A stretch of DNA of 8,095 nucleotides from Rhodospirillaceae bacterium (GTDB lineage Bacteria; Pseudomonadota; Alphaproteobacteria; Rhodospirillales; Magnetovibrionaceae), in the NCBI GenBank assembly GCA_029883045.1, contig JAOUJU010000072.1, positions 1 through 8,095 on the forward strand. Direction: 5' to 3'. The notes below the pieces were generated by a model. The model was given only the letters and a program-made list of their open reading frames with translations. It had not been told where the DNA came from and made no database searches. Shown piece by piece: positions 1 to 6,186 of this stretch. The first letter of the stretch is position 1; each line of letters opens with the position of its first letter. The position numbers and the translations under genes are program-made.

Positions 1-1152
1 AGCACCGGCAATCTGCGTTGATTGCGCAACTTGGCGTGAGATTTCAGAAATTGAGCTAGACAGTTCCTCAGCCGCACTAGCCACCGTTTGCACGTTGGTT
101 GATGCTTCTTCCGCCGCAGCCGCCACAGTGGTTGATTGTTTTGAGGTCATGTCAGCGGTAGAGCTCATGCCTTTGGCGGTATCTTGCATTTCGCTAGCAG
201 CCGCAGATACCATCTCAACTACCGAACCGACGCTGGTTTCAAACTGTTCGGCCATAGACATGCGTTCTTTACGGCGTTGCTCAATTGCAGCTTGTTCCTG
301 ATTTTTCCTCTTTGCTTCGTCTTCGCCAACTTTTTGCAGTTTTTCACAGGTATCAATTATGGTTACCGCGACCGCGCCAAATTCATCGCTACGCTCGGCC
401 TTTAACATTTTTTCACCCATATAATCCTGACGCGCCAACAGGCCGATATCGGCTAATAGCGCTTCAATGGAACTTTTGATAACAACAAATAGATAAACCG
501 CACCCACTAACGCCACGACCAAACCAATGGCGCCCATTATTAGGTTAAGATTTATTATGCCAGCGTTGCCTTCGCTAACTTCGGCTGAAAGTGAGCGCAA
601 TTCGCCTAAACGTTCGGTTGTGGTTTTTTCAACTTCACCAATTAGGGAATCTAATGTTTCACCCATTTTTTCGGCAACAGCATCGAAAGAACCCATCATC
701 ACATTACCGCCTTCGGGTCCTTCGGCGACGTAGGTTTTGCCCATTTTTACGCCAGTTTCATAATATGGCGGGAAAGCTTTTTCAACTTCGTCCAAGGCCA
801 AATTAACTGACTGAAGCCCAAGCTGATTAGTAAGGTCACGAGCTTTGGCCAAGTCTTCCTTGAACTTATCGGCGGCGGCCTTGGCTTCATCAAAACCGTC
901 ATTGAGACCGTCCATGCCACGTGTAGCGGAAATGTCAGAAATCCACTGTTGCACCTGAACCACATCCATTTTTAAATCTTTGATAGTGGTCAAAAGTGGG
1001 ATGGAAAGCTCAGCAACCCTTTCAGCAGCGTCTTGGGTTGAATTAAGTTTAGGCGTTTGCTTACTTAAGGTTAAAAGAGTAACCCCAGAAGCGCCCGAAA
1101 AAACTATCAAAATTATAGCCAGAACCATTACTAGACGTGCTTTGATAGACAT
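1..1152 (-). CDS. Methyl-accepting chemotaxis protein, N-terminal part (cut by window edge)
   Basis: Transmembrane chemoreceptor that would pass ligand signals to the CheA/CheW kinase complex. The 384 residues visible begin at an ATG at 1152, with a GAAGGA Shine-Dalgarno 6 bases upstream (1159-1164). Residues 7-28 form TM1. Residues about 29-197 are a mostly helical extracytoplasmic sensor region resembling a four-helix-bundle sensor. Residues about 198-225 form TM2. A HAMP-like linker at about 226-275 lacks the usual early proline but keeps a DEFG motif (256-259). The start of the signalling helix carries Glu pairs in methylation-type context (AAAAEEAS at 343-350 and AAEELSSS at 360-367). 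The kinase-control hairpin tip lies beyond the window. The 'FETSVGSVVEMVSAAASEMQ' style (304-323) is typical of alphaproteobacterial receptors. The ligand is unknown. The gene diverges from the TPR/glycosyltransferase gene. Family assignment is secure. Confidence 0.95.
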   Translation of the reverse strand, partial: MSIKARLVMVLAIILIVFSGASGVTLLTLSKQTPKLNSTQDAAERVAELSIPLLTTIKDLKMDVVQVQQWISDISATRGMDGLNDGFDEAKAAADKFKEDLAKARDLTNQLGLQSVNLALDEVEKAFPPYYETGVKMGKTYVAEGPEGGNVMMGSFDAVAEKMGETLDSLIGEVEKTTTERLGELRSLSAEVSEGNAGIINLNLIMGAIGLVVALVGAVYLFVVIKSSIEALLADIGLLARQDYMGEKMLKAERSDEFGAVAVTIIDTCEKLQKVGEDEAKRKNQEQAAIEQRRKERMSMAEQFETSVGSVVEMVSAAASEMQDTAKGMSSTADMTSKQSTTVAAAAEEASTNVQTVASAAEELSSSISEISRQVAQSTQIAGA

Positions 1153-1158
1153 GACAAA

Positions 1159-1164
1159 TCCTTC
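1159..1164 (-). promoter_or_regulatory. Shine-Dalgarno site of the chemoreceptor gene
   Basis: GAAGGA on the minus strand lies 6 bases before the ATG at 1152. It supports that start: the protein then opens with a short basic segment followed directly by TM1, as expected for a chemoreceptor. Confidence 0.75.
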
Positions 1165-1273
1165 AATTATATATTTAATTTATATAGTTTTTTTAATATC
1201 TCTTATTTTTACACACAAACAACACACAAAAACAAATAACGGCTTGTATTAAAATGCTTCTATTTTGCATTTA

Positions 1274-1287
1274 GCTATCTAGATAGC
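1274..1287. repeat. 14-bp perfect palindrome, possible operator
   Basis: GCTATCTAGATAGC is its own reverse complement. It sits in the divergent region, 122 bases from the chemoreceptor start and about 95 bases from the TPR gene start, a position where a dimeric regulator could act on both genes. By chance a 14-bp palindrome is expected roughly once in 16 kb, so an operator role is only a suggestion. Confidence 0.4.
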
Positions 1288-1382
1288 CCCAACATCGGCT
1301 AAAATATTACAAAATCACTTTCGATGACAAAATCCACACGCACGATATAGTGATATCAAAACATGGGCAGGCACCGGCAAAC

Positions 1383-2753
1383 ATGAATAAAAGCAACGAT
1401 CTCTCAAGCAGCAATGAAGCTGAAAATGCTTATAAGCGCGCCCTTGAACATCATAAAAATGGACGCCTGCTTGATGCCGTGCGCGAATATTCTCTGACCG
1501 TGCGCCTTAGCCCATATTCACCCGAAGCCCATAATAATTTTGGTGTCGCGTTGCGCGCACTTGGGCGGCCACATGGGGCAATAGCATGTTATCGCCGTTC
1601 ACTTGGTATCCGCCCAAGGTCAGCTTCGGTGCTGACAAATCTGGGGAATGCTTTTCGTGATTTGGGCATGATCAAACGATCCATAGCTGCCCATGAGCGT
1701 GCATTAAAAATTTCACCGGTCAGCGCTAATGCGCATTTTAATGCCGCCCTTGCCTTTCGTGATGGTGGACAGGTTGAATTGGCGCTGGAACATTTTCAAA
1801 AGGCGCTGTCGCTTGATCCGGCAAATCTTGAAATAAAAATGGAAATGGGTATTTCGTTACTTAGGGCCGGAGAATGGAAAGAGGGTTTTAAACTGTTAGA
1901 GGCGCGTTTGAAAATTCCACGCTTTGCCACAAAAAGAAAAGACATTGCATTATGGCAAAAACAACCGCTAAACGGAAAAACGCTTCTTATCACCCATGAA
2001 GGTAGCCCTGGAACATTGATAATGATGGCGCGATTTGCGCGTAACCTAAAATTAGCTGGGGCAAAAATTATTATGGAAGCATCAGAAAAAGTTGCGCCCC
2101 TGCTTCGTCTGTCACCCGACATTGATGAGGTCGTAAATATTGGCACAAATGTCAGCACCGCCGATTACCAAGTGGGCCTGCTTAGCATCCCCGAAAGGTT
2201 GGGAATAACAATAAATGATATTCCGGGCGAAACACCATATCTGCGCCCCGGTATTTCACCCGCACATGAGCTTGAAATTAGCCCGGCCATAAAACTTGCC
2301 TTGGGAATAGCATGGTCTGATCAAATGCTAATGGGAGGAAAAGAAAAATCCAGCGGGTGCAAACTTGAGGACCTTATGGAAATTGCTGCTCTGCCCGGAC
2401 TTCAGGCTTTTTCGCTGGTAAGCGGACAACCACGCGAAGAAATCAGGCAAATGGGGGTTGAGGATATTATTATTGATGCCCTAGATGAAAATAACGATCT
2501 GGCAGAAATGGCCAAAATTGTTGAGCAGCTAGACCTGATTATTACGGTCGACGGGGCATTGGCCCATGTGGCGGGCGCGCTGGGCAAGCCAACGTGGCTT
2601 TTGCTGGCCCCCGGTGCTGACTGGTGTTGGCTGCTGGATAGAGACGACACACCGTGGTATCCCAATATTAGGATATTTCGTAAATCGCCAGATGAGGGCT
2701 GGAGCGACCTTGGTGCGCGGGTTCGTAAAAACCTTCATGATATCTTGCAATAA
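1383..2753 (+). CDS. TPR protein with C-terminal glycosyltransferase family 9-like domain
   Basis: Predicted cytoplasmic protein of 456 residues with no signal peptide. Four 34-residue TPRs occupy about 14-149 (AHNNFGVALRALGRP and VLTNLGNAFRDLG are typical), with a partial fifth to about 178. From about 190 to the end it resembles the GT9/heptosyltransferase-like domain often fused to TPRs in proteobacteria. It shows 'WQKQPLNGKTLL', a D-x-x-x-A-H-V-A-G-A-L-G-K-P block at 390-403 (D390, H395) and 'DTPWYPNIRIFR'. In relatives the N-terminal glycine motif usually reads like QGLGD; here it is HEGSPG (205-210), so activity is doubtful. Start: an in-frame GTG at 1350 exists but has no ribosome site. 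ATG 1383 has a weak AGG 11 bases upstream and lies close to the first TPR, so I prefer it. It probably forms an operon with the next TPR gene. Substrate unknown. Confidence 0.85.
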   Translation: MNKSNDLSSSNEAENAYKRALEHHKNGRLLDAVREYSLTVRLSPYSPEAHNNFGVALRALGRPHGAIACYRRSLGIRPRSASVLTNLGNAFRDLGMIKRSIAAHERALKISPVSANAHFNAALAFRDGGQVELALEHFQKALSLDPANLEIKMEMGISLLRAGEWKEGFKLLEARLKIPRFATKRKDIALWQKQPLNGKTLLITHEGSPGTLIMMARFARNLKLAGAKIIMEASEKVAPLLRLSPDIDEVVNIGTNVSTADYQVGLLSIPERLGITINDIPGETPYLRPGISPAHELEISPAIKLALGIAWSDQMLMGGKEKSSGCKLEDLMEIAALPGLQAFSLVSGQPREEIRQMGVEDIIIDALDENNDLAEMAKIVEQLDLIITVDGALAHVAGALGKPTWLLLAPGADWCWLLDRDDTPWYPNIRIFRKSPDEGWSDLGARVRKNLHDILQ

Positions 2754-2805
2754 GGGTTATTCTATAAGTCTTAGCGCCGTGCTATTAGATTTTTTTGTCA
2801 ACCGC

Positions 2806-2811
2806 AGGGGG
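2806..2811 (+). promoter_or_regulatory. Shine-Dalgarno site deciding a TTG start
   Basis: AGGGGG ends 8 bases before the TTG at 2820, an ideal distance. It is the strongest ribosome site on the plus strand in this window and selects TTG 2820. The next in-frame ATG would be residue 23 and has no comparable site. Confidence 0.75.
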
Positions 2812-2819
2812 ATAATTTA

Positions 2820-4304
2820 TTGGCTGAAGAAAAAGTTAATGCCAATGCATCTGCTAAACAAACGCCAGGCATATTGCAACGCCTGATGGGTCTTGGTGCA
2901 AAATCGCCTGCTATTGAAATTGGCATAATGCAATTTGTCGATGCAGCTGGCACCAACCATGAGCGCACCATCGCCCAAGCATTTAGTGGAATGAAGGGCC
3001 TCAGGACAAAATTATTAAAACAAGCATCTCCCATCAGTCTGGATGAAGACCGCACATCACAATTACCGAATGCCTGCGCACAAGCGTTCGAGATTTTAGG
3101 AAAAGATAATTACGATATAATAATTTGGGGCAATATTCCTGAACCCGGTACCACAATGTATATTCATTTTGTTTCACCACCGCCCGCAGACGAAGACCCG
3201 CCTGGAATATTTTCGCCCTTTCAAGCGCTGATGCTGCCAGTCGGTTTTGATTCTGCGATATTTGGTGGGCTTCTAAGGGCAACCACACTTGCCGCGGTTC
3301 ATACAAAAGATGTCTACAAGCAATCAGTTCGCAGAATGCATGCCCAAGATGCAATAGAGGCAGCATCAAATGCAATTGCATTGTTGCCTGATGATTTCAC
3401 CCCACGTGAAATTGCCTCTACCTACGGTGCGCTAGCAAACTCGCTCGCAGCTTTTGCCCACCTATTCCCGGGAACGGAAATTTACCAAAACGCAGCAATT
3501 TCATACGCCAATGCGATCAAGGGAACATCTAGAACTGATTCCCCGGTTAATTGGGCTTATTTGAAAAAGAATCTTGGGATGGTGTTGCACAATCTGGCAG
3601 AAAAAAACAAACGTGATATTGATAGCCTTGAGCGTGCAAAAGAAAGTTACGAAGATGCGTTAGAAGTTTTCTCACTTAAAACAACGCCCTTTCCTTGGGC
3701 TGCCACCCAAGGCAGGCTTGGTGATGTTCTTTATCGTATTGATGTTATGGCCGGTGGCACGGATTTAATTAAACAGGCGCTCACATCGTTTCAGGCCGCG
3801 TTAAAAGTTTTTACAAAAAAGAATACTCCAAACCTGTGGTCAGACGTAATGAACAACCTTGCACAGGCAGCGCAAATATTAGGGCGGGAAAAAAATAACA
3901 AAGAAGTTGTTGAACGCGCGGTATCGGCATGTCGTTCTGCATTAGAGGTAAGAAACAAAGATAAAATGCCACTGCATTGGGCGGCAACACAAAATAATCT
4001 TGGCTCGGCGTTGTTTACCCTTGGTCACCTGAGCGGAGAATTAAAAAACTTTGAAGAAGCCTTGGATGCATTTTCTGGTGCACACGCAATTTATTCCGAA
4101 CTTGGCTTAAGCAGGATGGTTCGAGTGATGGATAAAAATATTGCCAAAACCGAAGACCGTCTTCCCAATAAGGCAGGCGGAAAAAAAGGCAAAGGCGACC
4201 CCACTCTTTGGTGGATGGAGGGCGATGATGATGGCGTTGCCACAGATTTTCCCAGCAGCGAAAGTGCCATTGCGCCTGCTGGCGAAGAAGAGGGCGAATC
4301 CTAA
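2820..4304 (+). CDS. TPR-repeat protein with uncharacterised N-terminal domain
   Basis: Protein of 494 residues with no signal peptide or membrane segment. Residues about 31-165 form a mixed alpha/beta region with a buried-strand-like 'YDIIIWGNIPEPG' (98-110) followed by a second strand (about 112-119) and 'ALMLPVGFD' (136-144). I recall similar N-terminal regions in Rhodospirillales TPR proteins but know no function. Residues about 195-445 carry TPR-like units built on a P-x-x-W-(A/S) signature at 242, 290, 337 and 384, a period of 47-48 residues. The best copy continues 'HWAATQNNLGSALFTLG'. The tail (about 450-494) is Lys/Gly-rich, then acidic and probably disordered. TTG start, chosen by the Shine-Dalgarno at 2806-2811. 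It lies 66 bp behind the TPR/GT9 gene with no terminator between, so co-transcription is likely. Probably a scaffold or protein-interaction role. Confidence 0.85.
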   Translation: MAEEKVNANASAKQTPGILQRLMGLGAKSPAIEIGIMQFVDAAGTNHERTIAQAFSGMKGLRTKLLKQASPISLDEDRTSQLPNACAQAFEILGKDNYDIIIWGNIPEPGTTMYIHFVSPPPADEDPPGIFSPFQALMLPVGFDSAIFGGLLRATTLAAVHTKDVYKQSVRRMHAQDAIEAASNAIALLPDDFTPREIASTYGALANSLAAFAHLFPGTEIYQNAAISYANAIKGTSRTDSPVNWAYLKKNLGMVLHNLAEKNKRDIDSLERAKESYEDALEVFSLKTTPFPWAATQGRLGDVLYRIDVMAGGTDLIKQALTSFQAALKVFTKKNTPNLWSDVMNNLAQAAQILGREKNNKEVVERAVSACRSALEVRNKDKMPLHWAATQNNLGSALFTLGHLSGELKNFEEALDAFSGAHAIYSELGLSRMVRVMDKNIAKTEDRLPNKAGGKKGKGDPTLWWMEGDDDGVATDFPSSESAIAPAGEEEGES

Positions 4305-4396
4305 GGCATTTGGGCAACCCCAGCCAAATAGGTCCAATGGCTGAGAATCCGCCAGCTAAAGCGAATCAAATCTAGCCAAATTGACACCAAAATGAG

Positions 4397-4435
4397 GGCC
4401 AAATGCCCATATTGGGCATCCCGTGGCCTATTTTT
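4397..4435 (+). terminator. Rho-independent terminator of the TPR gene pair
   Basis: Inner perfect stem ATGCCCA (4403-4409) with TGGGCAT (4413-4419), loop TAT, extended by GGCCA (4397-4401) with TGGCC (4424-4428) across a small internal loop. TATTTTT follows immediately on the plus strand. It lies about 93 bp after the stop at 4304. Read on the minus strand the same hairpin lies downstream of tRNA-Arg but has no good T-run, so it mainly serves the plus strand. Confidence 0.65.
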
Positions 4436-4464
4436 AATAAAAAAATAAAAATAAATTAGGGAAA

Positions 4465-4541
4465 TGGTGCGCCCGGGAGGAATCGAACCCCCAACCTCCA
4501 GATTCGTAGTCTGGCACTCTATCCAGTTGAGCTACGGGCGC
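4465..4541 (-). tRNA. tRNA-Arg (anticodon ACG)
   Basis: A 77-nt cloverleaf on the minus strand. The acceptor stem is GCGCCCG/CGGGCGC with discriminator A and an encoded CCA (4465-4467). The D arm is GCTC/GAGT. The anticodon stem CCAGA/TCTGG encloses loop CTACGAA, giving anticodon ACG. The T arm is GGGGG-TTCGATT-CCTCC. A34 is expected to be deaminated to inosine by TadA, so one tRNA reads CGU, CGC and CGA. It is a stand-alone gene between two plus-strand genes, and no integrated element is visible at its 3' end. Downstream on the minus strand the sequence is T-rich (4436-4460), but I see no clean terminator hairpin there. Confidence 0.97.
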
Positions 4542-4597
4542 TTAATTTGGCTCTCAAGGCCCTGAAATGCCTTAATTTGCGTACCAAATCCGGGCGG

Positions 4598-4626
4598 AAC
4601 CTACTCCAGCCAAGACACAATGGCAA
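4598..4626 (-). promoter_or_regulatory. Likely sigma70 promoter of tRNA-Arg
   Basis: On the minus strand TTGCCA (4621-4626) is separated by exactly 17 bases from TAGGTT (4598-4603), followed by a GC-rich discriminator (CCGCCCGG, 4590-4597). Such discriminators are typical of tRNA and rRNA promoters under stringent control. The predicted start near 4590 would give a leader of about 50 bases before the mature 5' end at 4541. Inferred from pattern only. Confidence 0.5.
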
Positions 4627-4631
4627 GCATA

Positions 4632-4653
4632 AGATAGGGTTTAGATAGGGTTT
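4632..4653. repeat. Perfect 11-bp tandem repeat upstream of tRNA-Arg promoter
   Basis: AGATAGGGTTT occurs twice back to back (4632-4642 and 4643-4653). On the minus strand the copies lie 5 bases upstream of the proposed -35 box, in the zone where UP elements or activators such as Fis act. The unit length is close to one helical turn, so both copies would face the same side of the DNA. Confidence 0.6.
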
Positions 4654-4679
4654 TTTAGGTCTTAGAATGCTATATTTAA

Positions 4680-4717
4680 CCTTCTACTGCCATTATGATG
4701 GCAATATGGTAGTAAGG
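4680..4717. repeat. Imperfect inverted repeat, predicted stem-loop
   Basis: CCTTCTAC-TGCCAT (4680-4693) pairs with ATGGCA (4698-4703), GTAG (4709-4712) and AAGG (4714-4717) around loop TATG. This leaves a 5-base bulge and a 1-base bulge on the right arm. No T-run follows on either strand, so it is not a standard terminator. It could be a leader-RNA structure, a processing site or a protein-binding site. Confidence 0.5.
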
Positions 4718-4875
4718 CATTGAGAGAGGGCGGGAAAATCGGTTCTTGTCCCCGATAGGGGCATTGAGTAATATCGCAACAAAATAAACTAAAGGGCTGG
4801 GTATTTCATTGATTCGAAATAGAATCCTTCTGCCCGGGGGTAAATCTTAAAAAATTTAAAGGCGAAAGCGCGAAC

Positions 4876-6024
4876 ATGGTTTTATTTAAATACCGGGCTA
4901 TCATTTTGGGGGCGACACTATTGCTTCCAGCGTGTTCATTTTCAGAATCGGCGTTATGGCCATCACTAACAGGTGAAGACCCCGTGGCGCCATCAACACA
5001 AGTTGATAATCAGACTGCACCTAGTGCAAGCGGGAATGCCAATACTGGCGTTAACCCGCCACCGCAACTTGGGCAAACTGATTTTACACCAGTTGGCGTT
5101 ACGCCCGGTGCCGACACAGGAACGTTTGTTGGACGCAAAGTTGTTGAGCTTCGCAGCGAATTGCAACGCCTACAAGAAGCGGTGATGAAACACAATTCAG
5201 ATTTGCAAACATTGCGCGCTGGAATGGTTGCCAATTCACAAACATACCACGACACAGTTGGTTCGGTTAATTCGCGCCTTCAGGTTGGTACTACGCCCGG
5301 AAATCCAATTTTGGTACAGCAGTTTAATGCTGCACAAGATTTGCTAGATGCCCTTAATTCGGACATAGCATCAATGAACAAGCTGGCTACATCAATTTCC
5401 GGAATGTCCACCATGTCAGCATACCTGGCAGAATCAACCCGTTCAGCGTTTGGTGTTTCCGGCGCAGTCGATGAAGACCACCGCCAGTTGACCATACTTT
5501 CCGATGAGGTTGACCAAACGGTTATCTTGATTGAACGCCTGCTTGATGAAGTGGCCGATGACATTCGCCGCCAAAGCGGTTATGTCGGGCAAGAACGCTC
5601 TAACTTAAACACCCTTGCCGCAGGAATTAAGTCTGGCGAAATTTATGGTGCCAGTCTTTCCAACGTAGCTACTGCAGCGCGTGGACCCGGCCCAATTGCC
5701 GGAACCCCGATGGACACTGCCGGCAGACGCCCGTTGGTGGTAATACGTTTTGACCGTGACAAGGTTGCTTATCAACAAGCGCTTTACAATGCAGTGGGTC
5801 AGGTGCTTGAACGCCGCCCCAACGCAGCGTTTGATCTGGTTGCAGTTGCCCCGACATCGGGTGGAACCGCACGTGTAGCGCTTAACTCAACCAAGGCACG
5901 ACGTCACGCCGAAGAAGTTCTTCGTTCGTTGGTTGAGATGGGATTGCCGCCAGCACGAGTTGCGGTTTCGGCCAAAACCTCAAGCGCCAGCAAATCAAAC
6001 GAAGTTCATTTGTACCTGCGTTAA
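4876..6024 (+). CDS. Predicted lipoprotein with helical middle and OmpA-like C-terminal domain
   Basis: Protein of 382 residues, probably anchored in the envelope. Residues 1-19 are a signal peptide ending in a lipobox-like LLPA-C20. Proline at -2 is less usual; Ser at +2 favours the outer membrane. Residues about 25-80 are a Pro/Thr/Gly-rich linker. About 84-250 is mainly helical, with a coiled-coil-like stretch at 85-120 (ELRSELQRLQEAV). About 285-382 resembles an OmpA-type peptidoglycan-associated fold: strand 'LVVIRFDR', helix 'ALYNAVGQVLERRP', 'FDLVAVAP', then helix and 'RVAVSAKT...NEVHLYLR'. I recall this C-terminal domain as well conserved in Rhodospirillales, mostly annotated as hypothetical. 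The start follows GAAAG (4864-4868), a weak ribosome site, but the signal peptide supports it. It is followed by its own terminator, so probably a single-gene unit. Tethering of outer membrane to cell wall is an inference. Confidence 0.85.
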   Translation: MVLFKYRAIILGATLLLPACSFSESALWPSLTGEDPVAPSTQVDNQTAPSASGNANTGVNPPPQLGQTDFTPVGVTPGADTGTFVGRKVVELRSELQRLQEAVMKHNSDLQTLRAGMVANSQTYHDTVGSVNSRLQVGTTPGNPILVQQFNAAQDLLDALNSDIASMNKLATSISGMSTMSAYLAESTRSAFGVSGAVDEDHRQLTILSDEVDQTVILIERLLDEVADDIRRQSGYVGQERSNLNTLAAGIKSGEIYGASLSNVATAARGPGPIAGTPMDTAGRRPLVVIRFDRDKVAYQQALYNAVGQVLERRPNAAFDLVAVAPTSGGTARVALNSTKARRHAEEVLRSLVEMGLPPARVAVSAKTSSASKSNEVHLYLR

Positions 6025-6051
6025 AGCGCTTATAAAAAAATAGATAAAACA

Positions 6052-6088
6052 AGGCCGATGCAACTCAATCGCATCGGCCTGTTTTTTT
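6052..6088 (+). terminator. Strong Rho-independent terminator
   Basis: AGGCCGATGC (6052-6061) and GCATCGGCCT (6071-6080) form a perfect 10-bp stem with a 9-base loop, followed by G and seven T residues. It ends the lipoprotein transcript 27 bases after the stop codon. Confidence 0.93.
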
Positions 6089-6117
6089 GCACACTATTAT
6101 TATTCCAATAAATATCT

Positions 6118-6148
6118 TTGTAAATGATATACGCAAAATGCCTATTAT
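6118..6148 (+). promoter_or_regulatory. Possible promoter of the hemerythrin-like gene
   Basis: TTGTAA (6118-6123) and TATTAT (6143-6148) lie between the strong terminator and the start codon. The -10 box is good but the 19-base spacer is longer than ideal. The whole 6089-6186 stretch is very AT-rich, so chance matches are easy. Confidence 0.3.
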
Positions 6149-6186
6149 CAATTACACCCGCACATAAAATTTTATAAAATGATCAA

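Larger units (their letters stand above)
1153..1382. other. Divergent intergenic region between chemoreceptor and TPR/GT9 gene
   Basis: About 230 bp, strongly AT-rich next to the chemoreceptor gene, so that mRNA would have a T/G/A-rich leader. An A/C-only tract (about 1210-1235, two near copies of ACACACAAA) and a 14-bp perfect palindrome (1274-1287) stand out. Promoters for both genes must lie here or just upstream, but I found no pair of -35/-10 boxes on either strand good enough to call. Confidence 0.6.
4542..4875. other. Intergenic region between tRNA-Arg and the lipoprotein gene
   Basis: A 334-bp stretch without a credible gene. It holds the tRNA promoter and its 11-bp tandem repeat (minus strand), then an imperfect inverted repeat (4680-4717), a CCCC-GATA-GGGG hairpin (4750-4761) and an inverted repeat GATTC-N6-GAATC (4811-4826). 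The promoter of the lipoprotein gene must lie here. TTGAGT near 4764 with TAAACT 15 bases later is a poor candidate that I do not call. Confidence 0.55.

Noticed and set aside
980..1252. Plus-strand open frame of 90 codons over the chemoreceptor start
   Set aside because: It runs antisense to well-conserved chemoreceptor coding sequence and into an AT-rich spacer. Its protein shows no family pattern.
1292..1299. Flagellar sigma28-like -10 box (GCCGATGT on the minus strand) upstream of the chemoreceptor
   Set aside because: Six of eight bases match, but there is no TAAA-type -35 at the required distance, and many alphaproteobacteria lack FliA.
1350..1382. GTG at 1350 as start of the TPR/GT9 protein
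   Set aside because: It has no ribosome site and adds 11 residues with no family pattern. ATG 1383 is closer to the first TPR and has at least a weak AGG. Either could be right.
1796..2158. Minus-strand open frame of 120 codons inside the TPR/GT9 gene
   Set aside because: It is a shadow of a real coding frame with recognisable domains, and its own protein has no recognisable content.
2566..2886. Plus-strand open frame of 106 codons bridging the two TPR genes
   Set aside because: It overlaps the conserved GT9-like C-terminus and the start of the next gene in another frame. It has no ribosome site and an implausible composition.
4323..4404. Three copies of GCCAAAT (4323, 4375, 4398) after the TPR genes
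   Set aside because: Seven-base matches at irregular spacing are easily due to chance, and the last is part of the terminator stem.
4436..4541. Integration site of a mobile element at the tRNA-Arg 3' end
   Set aside because: I found no integrase gene and no partial repeat of the tRNA 3' end elsewhere in the window.
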